A model generated the notes under the pieces. That model worked only from the letters and a program-made list of their open reading frames with translations, was not told the DNA's origin and ran no database searches. Both the position numbers and the translations under genes were made by a program. From CAYFJO01 sp964343305 (GTDB lineage Bacteria > Planctomycetota > Planctomycetia > Pirellulales > Pirellulaceae), in the NCBI GenBank assembly GCA_964343305.1, contig CAYFJO010000195.1, forward strand, positions 1 through 19,160: 19,160 bases of DNA, in the 5' to 3' direction. Shown one piece after another: positions 8,189-14,572 of this stretch. How positions within the stretch are numbered: position 1 is the stretch's first letter; each line of letters opens with the position of its first letter.

Positions 8189-9429
8189 ATGAAGCGACAA
8201 CTCGTCATCATCGCGGGACCTGATAAAGGTCGAAGCTTTTCACTTGCGGATGGCGAGTCGCTTGTCATCGGACGTGGCGAGGCGAGTGATACGCAGATCA
8301 ATGATTCGCGGATGTCTCGTGTGCATTGCCAGGTGCATGTAGAGAAAGGCCGAGGTGACTCTCGCTGACGCGGGTAGCTCATCGGGCACGTTCATCGAGG
8401 GTACGCGAGTTACGCAGCGTGAGCTAATGCCTGGCGTTACCTTTCAGGTTGGCGATACACACCTGCGATATGAGGTCGAGGGCGATCAGGAAAAGGAGAC
8501 GGTCGTCGGCGAGAAGGCACCACAAGCGACGGCTGGCAAACCGAGTTCACTTGCCGACCTTGTCGGACAGTCGATGGCACACTACGAGTTGCACGAGATC
8601 ATTCACAAGGGCAACACGAGCATGATGTTCCGGGGCCTAGACACAAAGCACAATCGTCCCGCCGCGGTCAAAGTGCTCGATCCTCTGGTCACGGCCAACG
8701 AGGAAGAACAGGATCGATTTGTCCGCGCCGTCCAAACGATGATCGACATTAAACACAGGAATCTCGTCGAACTTTATCACGCCGGCAAGAAAGGAAAACT
8801 CTGCTGGATGGCGATGGAGTTTATCGACGGTTCCAGCATCATGGAAATCATTGACTTGATCGGAATTCAAGGAATGCTCGATTGGCGTGAAGTTTACCGT
8901 GCTGCTGTGCATGTCGGCCGAGCACTTGAGTGTGCTTACGAACACAAGATCATCCACCGAAACGTCACGCCCCAGAATCTAATGCAACGCAAAGGCGACA
9001 AAGTCGTCAAGCTTTGCGATTTGACACTGGCTAAGGCGCTCGAGGGTACGATGGCTCGACAAGTCACGGCACCTGGCCAGATGATCGGCGACCTGCCGTA
9101 CATGTCTCCTGAGAGAACGCGAGACGGCGCCGATGTCGATATTCGTAGTGACTTATGGCCTGGGCGCGACGCTTTATGCGTTGCTAACCGGACGACCACC
9201 GTTTGCAGCGGACTCGACACCGGAACTGGTTCGCGCCGTGCGCGAACAAGACCCCATCAAACCGAAAGAAATCCAACTCTCAGTCGACGAGAAGTTTCAA
9301 GATGCCGTGATGATGATGTTGGAAAAGAACCCCGATAAACGTTTTCAATTTCCCAGTCAGATGTTACGAGAGGTGGATCGAATCGGCAAATACAACAACA
9401 TCGATGCAGACCATTCCAACTGGGTCTAA
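8189..9429 (+). pseudogene. FHA-domain Ser/Thr kinase-like gene broken by two frameshifts
   Basis: Three consecutive frames encode one protein. Frame 1 starts at ATG 8189 with an FHA domain (VIGRGEASDTQI, SRMSRVHCQV). An extra G near 8351-8357 shifts into frame 2, which continues VTLADAGSSSGTF and the kinase domain (PAAVKVL, IIHRNVTPQNLM, KLCDLTLAK, GDLPYMSPER). Near 9153-9157 two bases seem lost after RSDL, and frame 3 continues YGLGATLYALLTGRPPF to the stop at 9427-9429. The catalytic Asp of HRD is Asn here, the glycine loop is poor (HKGNTS) and DFG reads DLT, so even the intact ancestor was probably a pseudokinase or atypical kinase. The frameshifts could be true decay or assembly errors, since the assembly has a gap elsewhere. 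Confidence 0.75.
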
Positions 9430-9499
9430 CTGCGGCCAGTTTGTTTCCTATGTCCCTCGCCCAATTGCTGTGTTTCGTGTGATGACTGCGATTCGACGC

Positions 9500-9610
9500 A
9501 TCGATTTCTGCACGATACGTCGATGGTGGTTCGGGCACGTCGTTTGCGATCTTTGACAGAATCGCCAGCATCCCGCCCTCAAACGGCAGATGCCCCGTCA
9601 GCAACTCATA
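9500..9610 (-). pseudogene. Ser/Thr kinase C-lobe fragment
   Basis: The minus strand reads YELLTGHLPFEGG, then AILSKIANDVPEPPSTYRAEID. This is kinase subdomains IX to X (compare YRLLTGRVPFDGD in the large kinase of this window). Kinase similarity stops on both sides and there is no start codon. It points toward the FHA-kinase gene and begins 71 bases beyond it. It is probably the scrap of another kinase gene. Confidence 0.6.
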
Positions 9611-9989
9611 AGGGAACGAAGCCCGCGCATTGAGGCGCTTTCGGCAAAGCGAGCAGCAACACCACCGTGAACATCACAACGCGCAGTGGCTGCGCGCGGC
9701 AACTAACGCTTGGTATCGATCAATTCAGTTCGGAACAACTGTCGATCGAATCTGTTTTGCAAAAGTCACCACCGGACAAGTTCACACGGATTGCAAATCG
9801 AGACGCCAAACGCGGTGACATGATCACACCCTATCCAAGATCAAATCCGCCAGCCGCGCCGATCTATTCGCCGGCGCTCGAGGATCCAATGCCTCACAAT
9901 AACGCGACGGTAGCCCCCATTGGGTCCTATCTCGGTCACCGGTCGCGTCGAACGGGGTCCAGAGTTGCGGCATTCGACCGAATTTGTGG
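9611..9989. other. Unassigned stretch between gene remnants
   Basis: Short frames exist (for example plus strand 9667-10023), but none shows a family motif, ribosome site or convincing start. The stretch lies between two clear gene fragments and is probably decayed coding DNA. I see no repeat or RNA structure that I can support. Confidence 0.4.
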
Positions 9990-10343
9990 CCTGAAGAAAT
10001 CGCTTACCCTTACCTCACGATGACGCGCAAGGACCCTGACGTTTTGAACCAAATGCGCAGATTGCGAGCAAAAGAACTTGATTCCCAGTCGCCGAAAACC
10101 CTTGAGGACATCGAAGCCTATCTCCAAGGTCGCTTGTAAAGCCGTGCCTTTGCTAAGCGACTATCCCGCGCGGGCGGTTCGTTGGACAATGTCGTCGCGG
10201 TCCTGCACGAAAAGAGCGATGGCCTATTCTTGTTCGCGCGTCAAGCGTTGGACGGTATCGAGCGTGATGTGATTGACCGACTCGACGAATTGCTCCCAGG
10301 ATTGTTGGAAGTTATCAGCCGGCGCGACTTGTGCTGGACGTAG
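9990..10343 (+). pseudogene. Remnant of a STAND/NACHT-like NTPase (sensor to winged-helix part)
   Basis: One plus-strand frame reads LTMTRKDPDVLNQMRRLRAKEL, then SPKTLEDIEAYLQGRL, a TAA at 10137-10139, then SRAFAKRL, VVAVLHEKSDGLFLFARQAL and LDELLPGLLEV, ending at a TAG at 10341. The order TxRxDPDVL, DIxxYLxxRL, EKSxGLFLFAR, LPxGL is typical of the end of the NTPase module in NACHT/AAA STAND proteins with WD40 or other repeats. The P-loop part is missing upstream. After the TAG a shifted frame (VLDVVVAA) may continue to about 10,440. Such proteins act as signalling or defence switches; this copy is dead. The call rests on pattern recognition of a fragment. Confidence 0.45.
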
Positions 10344-10465
10344 TTGTTGCGGCCGCCAAGCCCGCAGCAGCCAAGCGTGTCGCACGTGACGGTAATTCCA
10401 CTGGTCCAGTTCGGACGATGTTGAGAAGGATGTTCCGGCGATGACCGCCCGCTATTTTCCGACAT

Positions 10466-10786
10466 TCACTCAGAAAGATACTTCTTGCATTTGTAACAAC
10501 GCGGCTTGGCAGACTTGGTGTTCCAAGTGTGGCCGCAAGGACAGGTGACTTGGCGTGTGGCCGGCTTAGTGAGGTCAGAATGTCTGAAGTTTCTCAGACC
10601 GATCTCTAAGAGCTGTCGGGCGATCACGTTTTGACTGACACTTTCTCGATTTGCCAACTCCGTGATTTGGTCGACCGTACCCCGCGGCAAGCGATACTTC
10701 TTTTCAACGCCGTCTACCAACTCAGCTCGGCGTCCTGATCCTGTTCGCTTGCCGCCGTGCTGAGGCGTCTTCTTGCGCTTGCTCAT
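10466..10786 (-). CDS. Small ribbon-helix-helix / zinc-ribbon protein, probable transcription regulator
   Basis: 106 residues. The start at ATG 10786 is set by AAGGTG about 7 bases upstream; the frame runs 12 codons further without a better site. The N-terminus is basic (SKRKK, GGKRTGSGRR). Residues about 31-69 (KYRLPRGTVDQITELANRE, SVSQNVIARQLLEIGL) have the strand-helix-helix pattern of CopG/Arc-type DNA-binding proteins. The C-terminus has CPCGH...CYKC, a zinc ribbon. Such proteins usually repress their own promoter. The promoter here has TATAAT (10839-10834) overlapped by an inverted repeat. It is transcribed away from the acidic-protein gene at 11050. Regulation of neighbouring promoters is an inference from shared half-sites. 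Confidence 0.75.
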   Translation of the reverse strand: MSKRKKTPQHGGKRTGSGRRAELVDGVEKKYRLPRGTVDQITELANRESVSQNVIARQLLEIGLRNFRHSDLTKPATRQVTCPCGHTWNTKSAKPRCYKCKKYLSE

Positions 10787-10817
10787 GCAGCGCACCTTAC
10801 ATCGGTGCATCCCGTGG

Positions 10818-10839
10818 ATCAAGTGTTATCTTGATTATA
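10818..10839 (-). promoter_or_regulatory. Promoter -10 box and operator-like inverted repeat of the RHH gene
   Basis: On the minus strand TATAAT (10839-10834) lies 47 bases before the ATG. It overlaps ATCAAG-TGTTAT-CTTGAT (10818-10835), a 6-bp inverted repeat that would cover the transcription start. I do not see a good -35 box. CTTGAT half-sites also occur at the two paired promoters. Confidence 0.5.
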
Positions 10840-10915
10840 CACCCCTCACTTTGGAAACTGATTATTTTGTCCATTATTCTGGCGTTATCCGAGAGGGATC
10901 AATTGAAAATCAGGC

Positions 10916-11012
10916 CGGGGGGCATCGGAAAAACGCATCAACGTAAGTCTTGAAAACTCGTCGCGGTCCGCCTTATTACAGACGGACTTGATTGTCGACC
11001 CCGTCTATCAAC
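10916..11012 (+). promoter_or_regulatory. Paired promoter module, copy upstream of the acidic-protein gene
   Basis: CGGGGGGCATCGGAAAAAC (10916-10934), 8 bases, GTAAGTC (10943-10949), 35 bases, GACTTGATTGT (10985-10995). Inside the 35 bases are TTGAAA (10950-10955), an 18-base spacer and TATTAC (10974-10979), a plausible sigma-70 promoter. CTTGATT-N12-TATCAAC (10987-11012) just downstream may be an operator. The same boxes at the same spacing occur on the minus strand at 14669-14590. Confidence 0.7.
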
Positions 11013-11049
11013 TCAAGCCGATAACGCCACCCGCATAAGGAAGTTTGAA

Positions 11050-11670
11050 GTGATCACGATCAACATTGAAGGCAGCTCGAACCACGTCAACGTCGGAGCA
11101 CCCGCGCCCGTTTCACGAACCGAGCAATCTTTGATTGCTGGCGGCCGACGGTTGGTCGACGAAAATCGTTTTGTTTGCCTGGTGGATGATGAATTGACGA
11201 TCGTCCGCCGCGTTGAAACGGGCCGCGGGCTGCGAGCTTTCGACGAGTCGATCAATCGATTCATCAAGCTCAACAGTTTCGAAATCATTCGCAGCGCGTT
11301 TGTTAGCGAGACCTATTCGGAAATCGTCGAAGACGGCCCCGTTGCGGTCGCCTTGTACGGGGAAGAAGAGGATGACACCGAAATTGTCGACGGCTATCTG
11401 GAGTGCGAAGACGACATCGCGGACGACACCGAAGAGGAGAATCTGTACGACGACGTGATTGATTACGGAGATTTCAACGACGACTCGGAGGCCGCCGAAG
11501 TCGCAACGCCGACCGATTGTGAGGTCGAGATGTTGAAGATGATTCTAGACAGCCGCGGCCGAGAGATCGAAGATTTGAAAGTTCAAGTCGCCACGCTTGC
11601 GGCAATCGTTGACCGGCTGGTTGGTCCAACCATGAAATACGTCGCCATCGATTCAGTGGCCGGCTGTTGA
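11050..11670 (+). CDS. Highly acidic protein of unknown function (206 aa)
   Basis: It starts at GTG 11050, with AAGGA 8 bases upstream (11037-11041). I do not recognise the family. Residues 104-150 hold 24 Asp/Glu in 47 positions, and there is no Lys or Arg from 82 to 162. Residues about 157-190 (MLKMILDSRGREIEDLKVQV) look like a helical or coiled-coil segment. No signal peptide or membrane segment. It is the only plus-strand gene of the element; its 3' end converges on the gene at 11691 with 20 bases between. Its promoter shares boxes with that of the opposing five-gene unit, so the two are probably co-regulated. A protein this acidic could mimic DNA, as several phage and plasmid anti-restriction proteins do, but no specific family supports this. 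Confidence 0.75.
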   Translation: MITINIEGSSNHVNVGAPAPVSRTEQSLIAGGRRLVDENRFVCLVDDELTIVRRVETGRGLRAFDESINRFIKLNSFEIIRSAFVSETYSEIVEDGPVAVALYGEEEDDTEIVDGYLECEDDIADDTEEENLYDDVIDYGDFNDDSEAAEVATPTDCEVEMLKMILDSRGREIEDLKVQVATLAAIVDRLVGPTMKYVAIDSVAGC

Positions 11671-11678
11671 GCGGGCAG

Positions 11679-11690
11679 AAGTTTGAAGTT
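11679..11690 (+). repeat. AAGTTTGAAGTT motif between converging genes
   Basis: One of a set of near-identical motifs at gene boundaries, all in the same plus-strand orientation: 11041, 11679, 12026, 13008, 13507, 13595 (variant), 14268, 14353 (variant) and 14550 (weak variant). This copy fills the 20-base gap between the stops of the 11050 and 11691 genes. Confidence 0.7.
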
Positions 11691-12014
11691 CTAGGCGCTT
11701 TCATCACCAGACTGTTTGGCCTGGTTGATGATGTCTGCGCACATTGCGTCGCGTATGCCGTTCAATCGATCCATCGCCATCTGGGCGATTTGCCGCAGCT
11801 CATGCTGCCCGCGCAGCGCACCGACCATCGATCGAAAGTGCGCAATCCCTTCCATCAGCTCCTCACCGCCGGCGATCCGCTCGCGAATCACCAGGTTCAA
11901 GACCGCCCGCAGTTTGCTATTGTCTGGTGCGGTGACGTTCCAGTGTTTTCTTACCAGCGTTGATGTTTGCATATCGTTGCGGCCCATGTGAGGGTTGCGA
12001 TTGGTGCCAGGCAT
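11691..12014 (-). CDS. Small helical protein of unknown function (107 aa)
   Basis: Last gene of the minus-strand five-gene unit. The predicted start is ATG 12014; ATGs at 11987 and 11972 are alternatives because none has a clear Shine-Dalgarno. The gene begins 23 bases after the stop of the zinc-finger gene, with the CTTCAAACTTTC motif between them. Residues about 32-100 look helical (LRAVLNLVIRERIAGGEELM, HELRQIAQMAMDRL). No family motif, signal or membrane segment was recognised. It may be translated by coupling or from the A-rich leader. Confidence 0.6.
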   Translation of the reverse strand: MPGTNRNPHMGRNDMQTSTLVRKHWNVTAPDNSKLRAVLNLVIRERIAGGEELMEGIAHFRSMVGALRGQHELRQIAQMAMDRLNGIRDAMCADIINQAKQSGDESA

Positions 12015-12037
12015 CCATTAGTGGGAAAGTTTGAAGT

Positions 12038-12988
12038 TTATTCAAGCCCCGCCACAAACACCGCGATTTTCTCGGCGATTTCTGGGCGGGTTACTTCGAT
12101 CTCGAATTCGAACCGATCCATGTAGGATTGGCTCGCGTGCATCCTCACAACGCCGTTTTCCAGGCGTTGCGTTTCGGGATAGCTCGCCGATTTCCAGTTG
12201 CGTTGATGTGCCAGCCGGCGTTGCCCCATCGCACGGGCAACGCCCAGCATATCACACCGTTTCGCAACGTCGCCGGCCTGGCTGCTTTGCTGGTTTTCCT
12301 TCCATTGTTTGTGCCCCTCGCATAATCCGTTGTTGATGAGTCGATTAGTTATATCCCGCGGCATCGACGCCGGCGATCGATTCGCGGCGACCGTGATTTC
12401 TTGCGGCAACTCGACGTCGCGCCGGAGATGACAATCCACCGGATGCAATTCGTACCGATCACCGTGCCACGATTTCATAAAACGGATTTTGGCCCCGTCC
12501 TTGTGGACCAAATAAACTCGTTCCGCATCGACAAGCGTTTCGCGCTTCCAGTCGTCGCCCAAACATTCGGCGACCAGGCCGGCCGCACAGCGTGTTTCGA
12601 CTCGGATCGCCGCATTGAGTCGTTCGCGAGTCTGCCAGTGGTCGCCGATCTTGCGCCAAGCGACCGGCAAACGTTTGGTGGCGGCGTTTTGGCGGGCGCT
12701 TGGTGGTTTGTCGGCCGGCGTGGCGACCGGTTTTGAGGGCTTGCGCGATCGCGGCGGCTTGTCAAGATCAATGCCTAGCTGTTTGGCCTTACTTTGCAGC
12801 TTGGCAATTCTTGCCGCCAGTCGATCGGCTGTCGTGTCGACTGGCGTCTCTTCCGTTTCGACGGGCCGCGGTGGTTTGCTGTCGCAATCAATGCATGAAT
12901 TGCCAGAACCATGCGGCGACGTTAAAGAAAACTGGCCGACTGTTGTGCCGCAAAACTGACAGCAAGGGCCGCTTGTGACTGTGGACAT
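12038..12988 (-). CDS. Zinc-finger protein of unknown function (316 aa)
   Basis: It starts at ATG 12988, with GGGAG 9 bases upstream in the intergenic cassette. The open frame extends 16 codons further, but that sequence is the repeated leader. The N-terminus has CQFC (10-13) and CIDC (32-35), a likely zinc-binding site. Then comes a coiled-coil-like segment (ADRLAARIAKLQSKAKQLGI), a basic Pro/Lys-rich linker, and a region of about 200 residues I cannot assign (PVAWRKIGDHWQTRERLN, ERVYLVHKDGAKIRFMKSWH). The first five residues MSTVT are shared with the next gene upstream, so the repeated cassette runs into the coding region. The stop codon overlaps an AAGTTTGAAGTTT motif. It may bind nucleic acid, judging only by the zinc finger and basic linker. 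Confidence 0.7.
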   Translation of the reverse strand: MSTVTSGPCCQFCGTTVGQFSLTSPHGSGNSCIDCDSKPPRPVETEETPVDTTADRLAARIAKLQSKAKQLGIDLDKPPRSRKPSKPVATPADKPPSARQNAATKRLPVAWRKIGDHWQTRERLNAAIRVETRCAAGLVAECLGDDWKRETLVDAERVYLVHKDGAKIRFMKSWHGDRYELHPVDCHLRRDVELPQEITVAANRSPASMPRDITNRLINNGLCEGHKQWKENQQSSQAGDVAKRCDMLGVARAMGQRRLAHQRNWKSASYPETQRLENGVVRMHASQSYMDRFEFEIEVTRPEIAEKIAVFVAGLE

Positions 12989-12991
12989 AAT

Positions 12992-13086
12992 TCGACTCCC
13001 GTGTAGGAAAGTTTGAAGTTTTTGAGCTACCATCATCAGGCCGCGTTGCTCAAGCGCGACGACGGGCCACTTGCGGCCCGTTTCGG
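12992..13086 (-). repeat. Intergenic cassette repeat, copy 1 (leader of the zinc-finger gene)
   Basis: In the minus direction: CCGAAACGGGCC, hairpin (stem ACGGGCC/GGCCCGT at 13062-13068 and 13075-13081, loop 6 bases), a conserved GC-rich part, GATGGTAGCTC, AAAACTTCAAACTTTC, then CACGGGAGTCGA just before the ATG. It fills the space between two genes. The loop differs from copies 2 and 3 while the stem is unchanged. Confidence 0.88.
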
Positions 13087-13088
13087 AT

Positions 13089-13487
13089 TTAGTCGGCCGT
13101 GTAGGTGCCAGGTCGAATCAACTCCGGATTTTGCCAAGCATCGGGGCGCGCTCCTTTGGGCGCATCGGCGGTCAACGTTTGCGACTCGTGGAAAACGCAA
13201 GTCGTCTTGGGAAAGCAGGATTGTGATTTGTCCTTGCTATCGTCCGATTCGCCAGCCTTGCGGGACTTCGGCACCCAAACGGTGATGCGCTGCGAGATTG
13301 CGCTCTTGGCAACCTTGCGACCTTTGGCTTTCCACGCTTTGAACGTCAACACATTCTCGCGCGGTTCGATATCGTCCGGATCGACACCGACGCCGGCGAA
13401 ATGAAAAACGACAGCGATATCGTTTTTCGAAAATCCGGACGTGATTCGTTCCAGGGCTTGGGCAGGTGTTTCGGTGACTGTTGACAT
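13089..13487 (-). CDS. ArdC N-terminal-like protein (132 aa)
   Basis: It starts at ATG 13487 with GGGAG 9 bases upstream in the cassette. It begins MSTVT like the zinc-finger gene. The core NVLTFKAWKAKGRKVAKSAI, then ITVWVPKSRK, and later FPKTTCVFHESQT matches the layout of the ArdC N-terminal single-strand DNA-binding domain (LTFxxAxxxGxxVxKG...VFxxxQT). The metalloprotease part of full ArdC is absent. ArdC proteins protect incoming plasmid DNA from host restriction, which would suit an early gene of a mobile element. The similarity is weak to moderate and the function is inference. Confidence 0.6.
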   Translation of the reverse strand: MSTVTETPAQALERITSGFSKNDIAVVFHFAGVGVDPDDIEPRENVLTFKAWKAKGRKVAKSAISQRITVWVPKSRKAGESDDSKDKSQSCFPKTTCVFHESQTLTADAPKGARPDAWQNPELIRPGTYTAD

Positions 13488-13491
13488 TTTC

Positions 13492-13584
13492 TCGACTCCC
13501 GTGAAGAAAGTTTGAAGTTTTCGAGCTACCATCGTCAGGCCGCGTTGCTCAAGCGCGACGACGGGCCACCGCGGCCCGTTTCGG
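13492..13584 (-). repeat. Intergenic cassette repeat, copy 2 (leader of the ArdC-like gene)
   Basis: It is almost identical to copies 1 and 3: hairpin stem at 13561-13567 and 13573-13579 with 5-base loop ACCGC, A-rich motif at 13507-13522, and GGGAG before the ATG. It starts 7 bases after the stop of the ATPase gene. Confidence 0.88.
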
Positions 13585-13590
13585 CAAGTG

Positions 13591-14247
13591 TCAAGAGTTT
13601 GAAGGTTTTAACATCGCCCCCGATTCAATGTCATTCAAAGCGGCCCGCAAATTCCAGCTATGCGACCCTAGCAGCTTGGCATATTCAACGAGGGGTTGCC
13701 CGTCTAAGTCATTCTCTCGTGCGATAGATTGCGCACGTTCGGACAACGCTAGCCGGGTAGCTTTGTCGTCGGTCAATTCCAACTTGACGCAACGCGACAG
13801 AAACGGCAGCGCATCGACGTTCTTATCGAACAGCACTCCGCCGGAGACCGTTGTTGTGAAAATCCACGTGACGTATTCCGGCGCGTTTTCGATGGCCGTC
13901 AGCAAACGCGATACAATCGGCCCGCGTAGCTTGTGCGCTTCGTTGACAATGAACACCCAGCCGGAACCACCGATTGCGCGGGAAGTATATTCCGTGCGCT
14001 CGATGTCGCGAATGCGATCGATCGACAAGTCTTGCGCGTCCATTTCGTCGACAGCAAACCCCTTTGCCAATTGACCCGCCAAAACGCGTGCAATCGTCGT
14101 TTTGCCCTGCCCTGATTTGCCCGTGATCCAATACGACCGGCCGGCCAAACCGCGCTTTGCCAGTGCGGCAATTCGCTGTTTGACGCTTTGATGTCCGGCG
14201 ACCTGGTCAAGTGTCGCCGGCCGATATTGCTCGGATAGTGAGTTCAT
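13591..14247 (-). CDS. Truncated clamp-loader-like AAA+ ATPase (218 aa)
   Basis: It starts at ATG 14247, preceded by GGGAG in the cassette. Motifs: EQYRPATLDQVAGHQ at the N-terminus (RFC/DnaX box II), Walker A GKSGQGKT 43-50, Walker B WVFIVNEAHKL with N102-E103, sensor-1-like WIFTTT 128-133, and SRC at 151-153, the arginine-finger motif of clamp loaders. The helical lid follows to residue about 210. Normal RFC/DnaX subunits add a C-terminal collar domain that is missing. The usual Walker B Asp is Asn; the catalytic Glu is kept. It may load or remodel a replication factor of the element. The last codons (LKPSNS) lie in a variant of the AAGTTTGAAG motif. Confidence 0.85.
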   Translation of the reverse strand: MNSLSEQYRPATLDQVAGHQSVKQRIAALAKRGLAGRSYWITGKSGQGKTTIARVLAGQLAKGFAVDEMDAQDLSIDRIRDIERTEYTSRAIGGSGWVFIVNEAHKLRGPIVSRLLTAIENAPEYVTWIFTTTVSGGVLFDKNVDALPFLSRCVKLELTDDKATRLALSERAQSIARENDLDGQPLVEYAKLLGSHSWNLRAALNDIESGAMLKPSNS

Positions 14248-14251
14248 TTTT

Positions 14252-14345
14252 TCGACTCCCGTGTAGGAAAGTTTGAAGTTTTCGAGCTACCATCGTCAGG
14301 CCGCGTTGCTCAAGCGCGACGACGGGCCACCGCGGCCCGTTTCGG
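14252..14345 (-). repeat. Intergenic cassette repeat, copy 3 (leader of the ATPase gene)
   Basis: Hairpin stem at 14322-14328 and 14334-14340, A-rich motif beginning at 14268, and GGGAG before the ATG. The leader's own ATG frame is not in phase with the ATPase gene, unlike in the other two copies, which argues that the leader is not translated as part of the proteins. Confidence 0.88.
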
Positions 14346-14367
14346 CGGGGTCAAAAGTCTGAAGTTT

Positions 14368-14532
14368 TCAAGAGAGGGCGCAATCGAGGGTTGCAAGAAG
14401 TGCGTCCAGATCCAGAACATCGGCGTCGTTTTCGACTTCGTCGCCGTTCGCGTCCAAATCCAGAACATCGGCGGCGCGATCAATTGCCGCATCCAGTTCG
14501 ATTTCGATTTCAAGCAGTTCTAAACGTGTCAT
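14368..14532 (-). CDS. Small acidic protein with internal repeat (54 aa)
   Basis: It starts at ATG 14532, with ACGGGAGTCGGATC just before it, the same ribosome-site leader as the other genes. It has 17 Asp/Glu and 2 Arg. ADVLDLDA occurs twice (residues 21-28 and 37-44), and the DNA repeats too. DLDANGDEVEND resembles an EF-hand loop, but with a single copy and no flanking helix pattern I would not call it one. It is the first gene of the five-gene unit, right after the paired promoter module. Like the product at 11050 it is strongly acidic. Function unknown. Confidence 0.65.
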   Translation of the reverse strand: MTRLELLEIEIELDAAIDRAADVLDLDANGDEVENDADVLDLDALLATLDCALS

Positions 14533-14537
14533 GATCC

Positions 14538-14568
14538 GACTCCCGTAAAAGGTTGGAGTTTTTCGAGC
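14538..14568 (-). promoter_or_regulatory. Partial cassette leader with ribosome site for the 54-aa gene
   Basis: In the minus direction this reads CTCGAAAAACTCCAACC, TTTTACGGGAGTC. It keeps the A-rich element and GGGAG of the full cassettes but lacks the hairpin, as expected for the first gene of a unit. Confidence 0.6.
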
Positions 14569-14572
14569 GTCG

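Noticed and set aside
9667..10023. 118-codon plus-strand frame between gene remnants
   Set aside because: No motif, start signal or sensible composition; the recognisable NTPase-like sequence just after it is in a different frame.
12989..13036. N-terminal extension MMVAQKLQTFLHG of the zinc-finger gene, with a matching extension of the ArdC-like gene
   Set aside because: The extension is the repeated leader containing the ribosome site. In the third copy the same leader is out of phase with its gene, so it is not conserved as protein.
12992..14345. CRISPR array or integron attC sites, suggested by regularly placed hairpin repeats
   Set aside because: The units between repeats are whole genes, not spacers. 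The repeats lack the attC core sites and include ribosome sites, and no cas or integrase gene is present.
14446..14481. EF-hand calcium site in the 54-aa acidic protein
   Set aside because: A single DxDxNGDE-like stretch in a protein rich in Asp is expected by chance, and the flanking helix pattern is not convincing.
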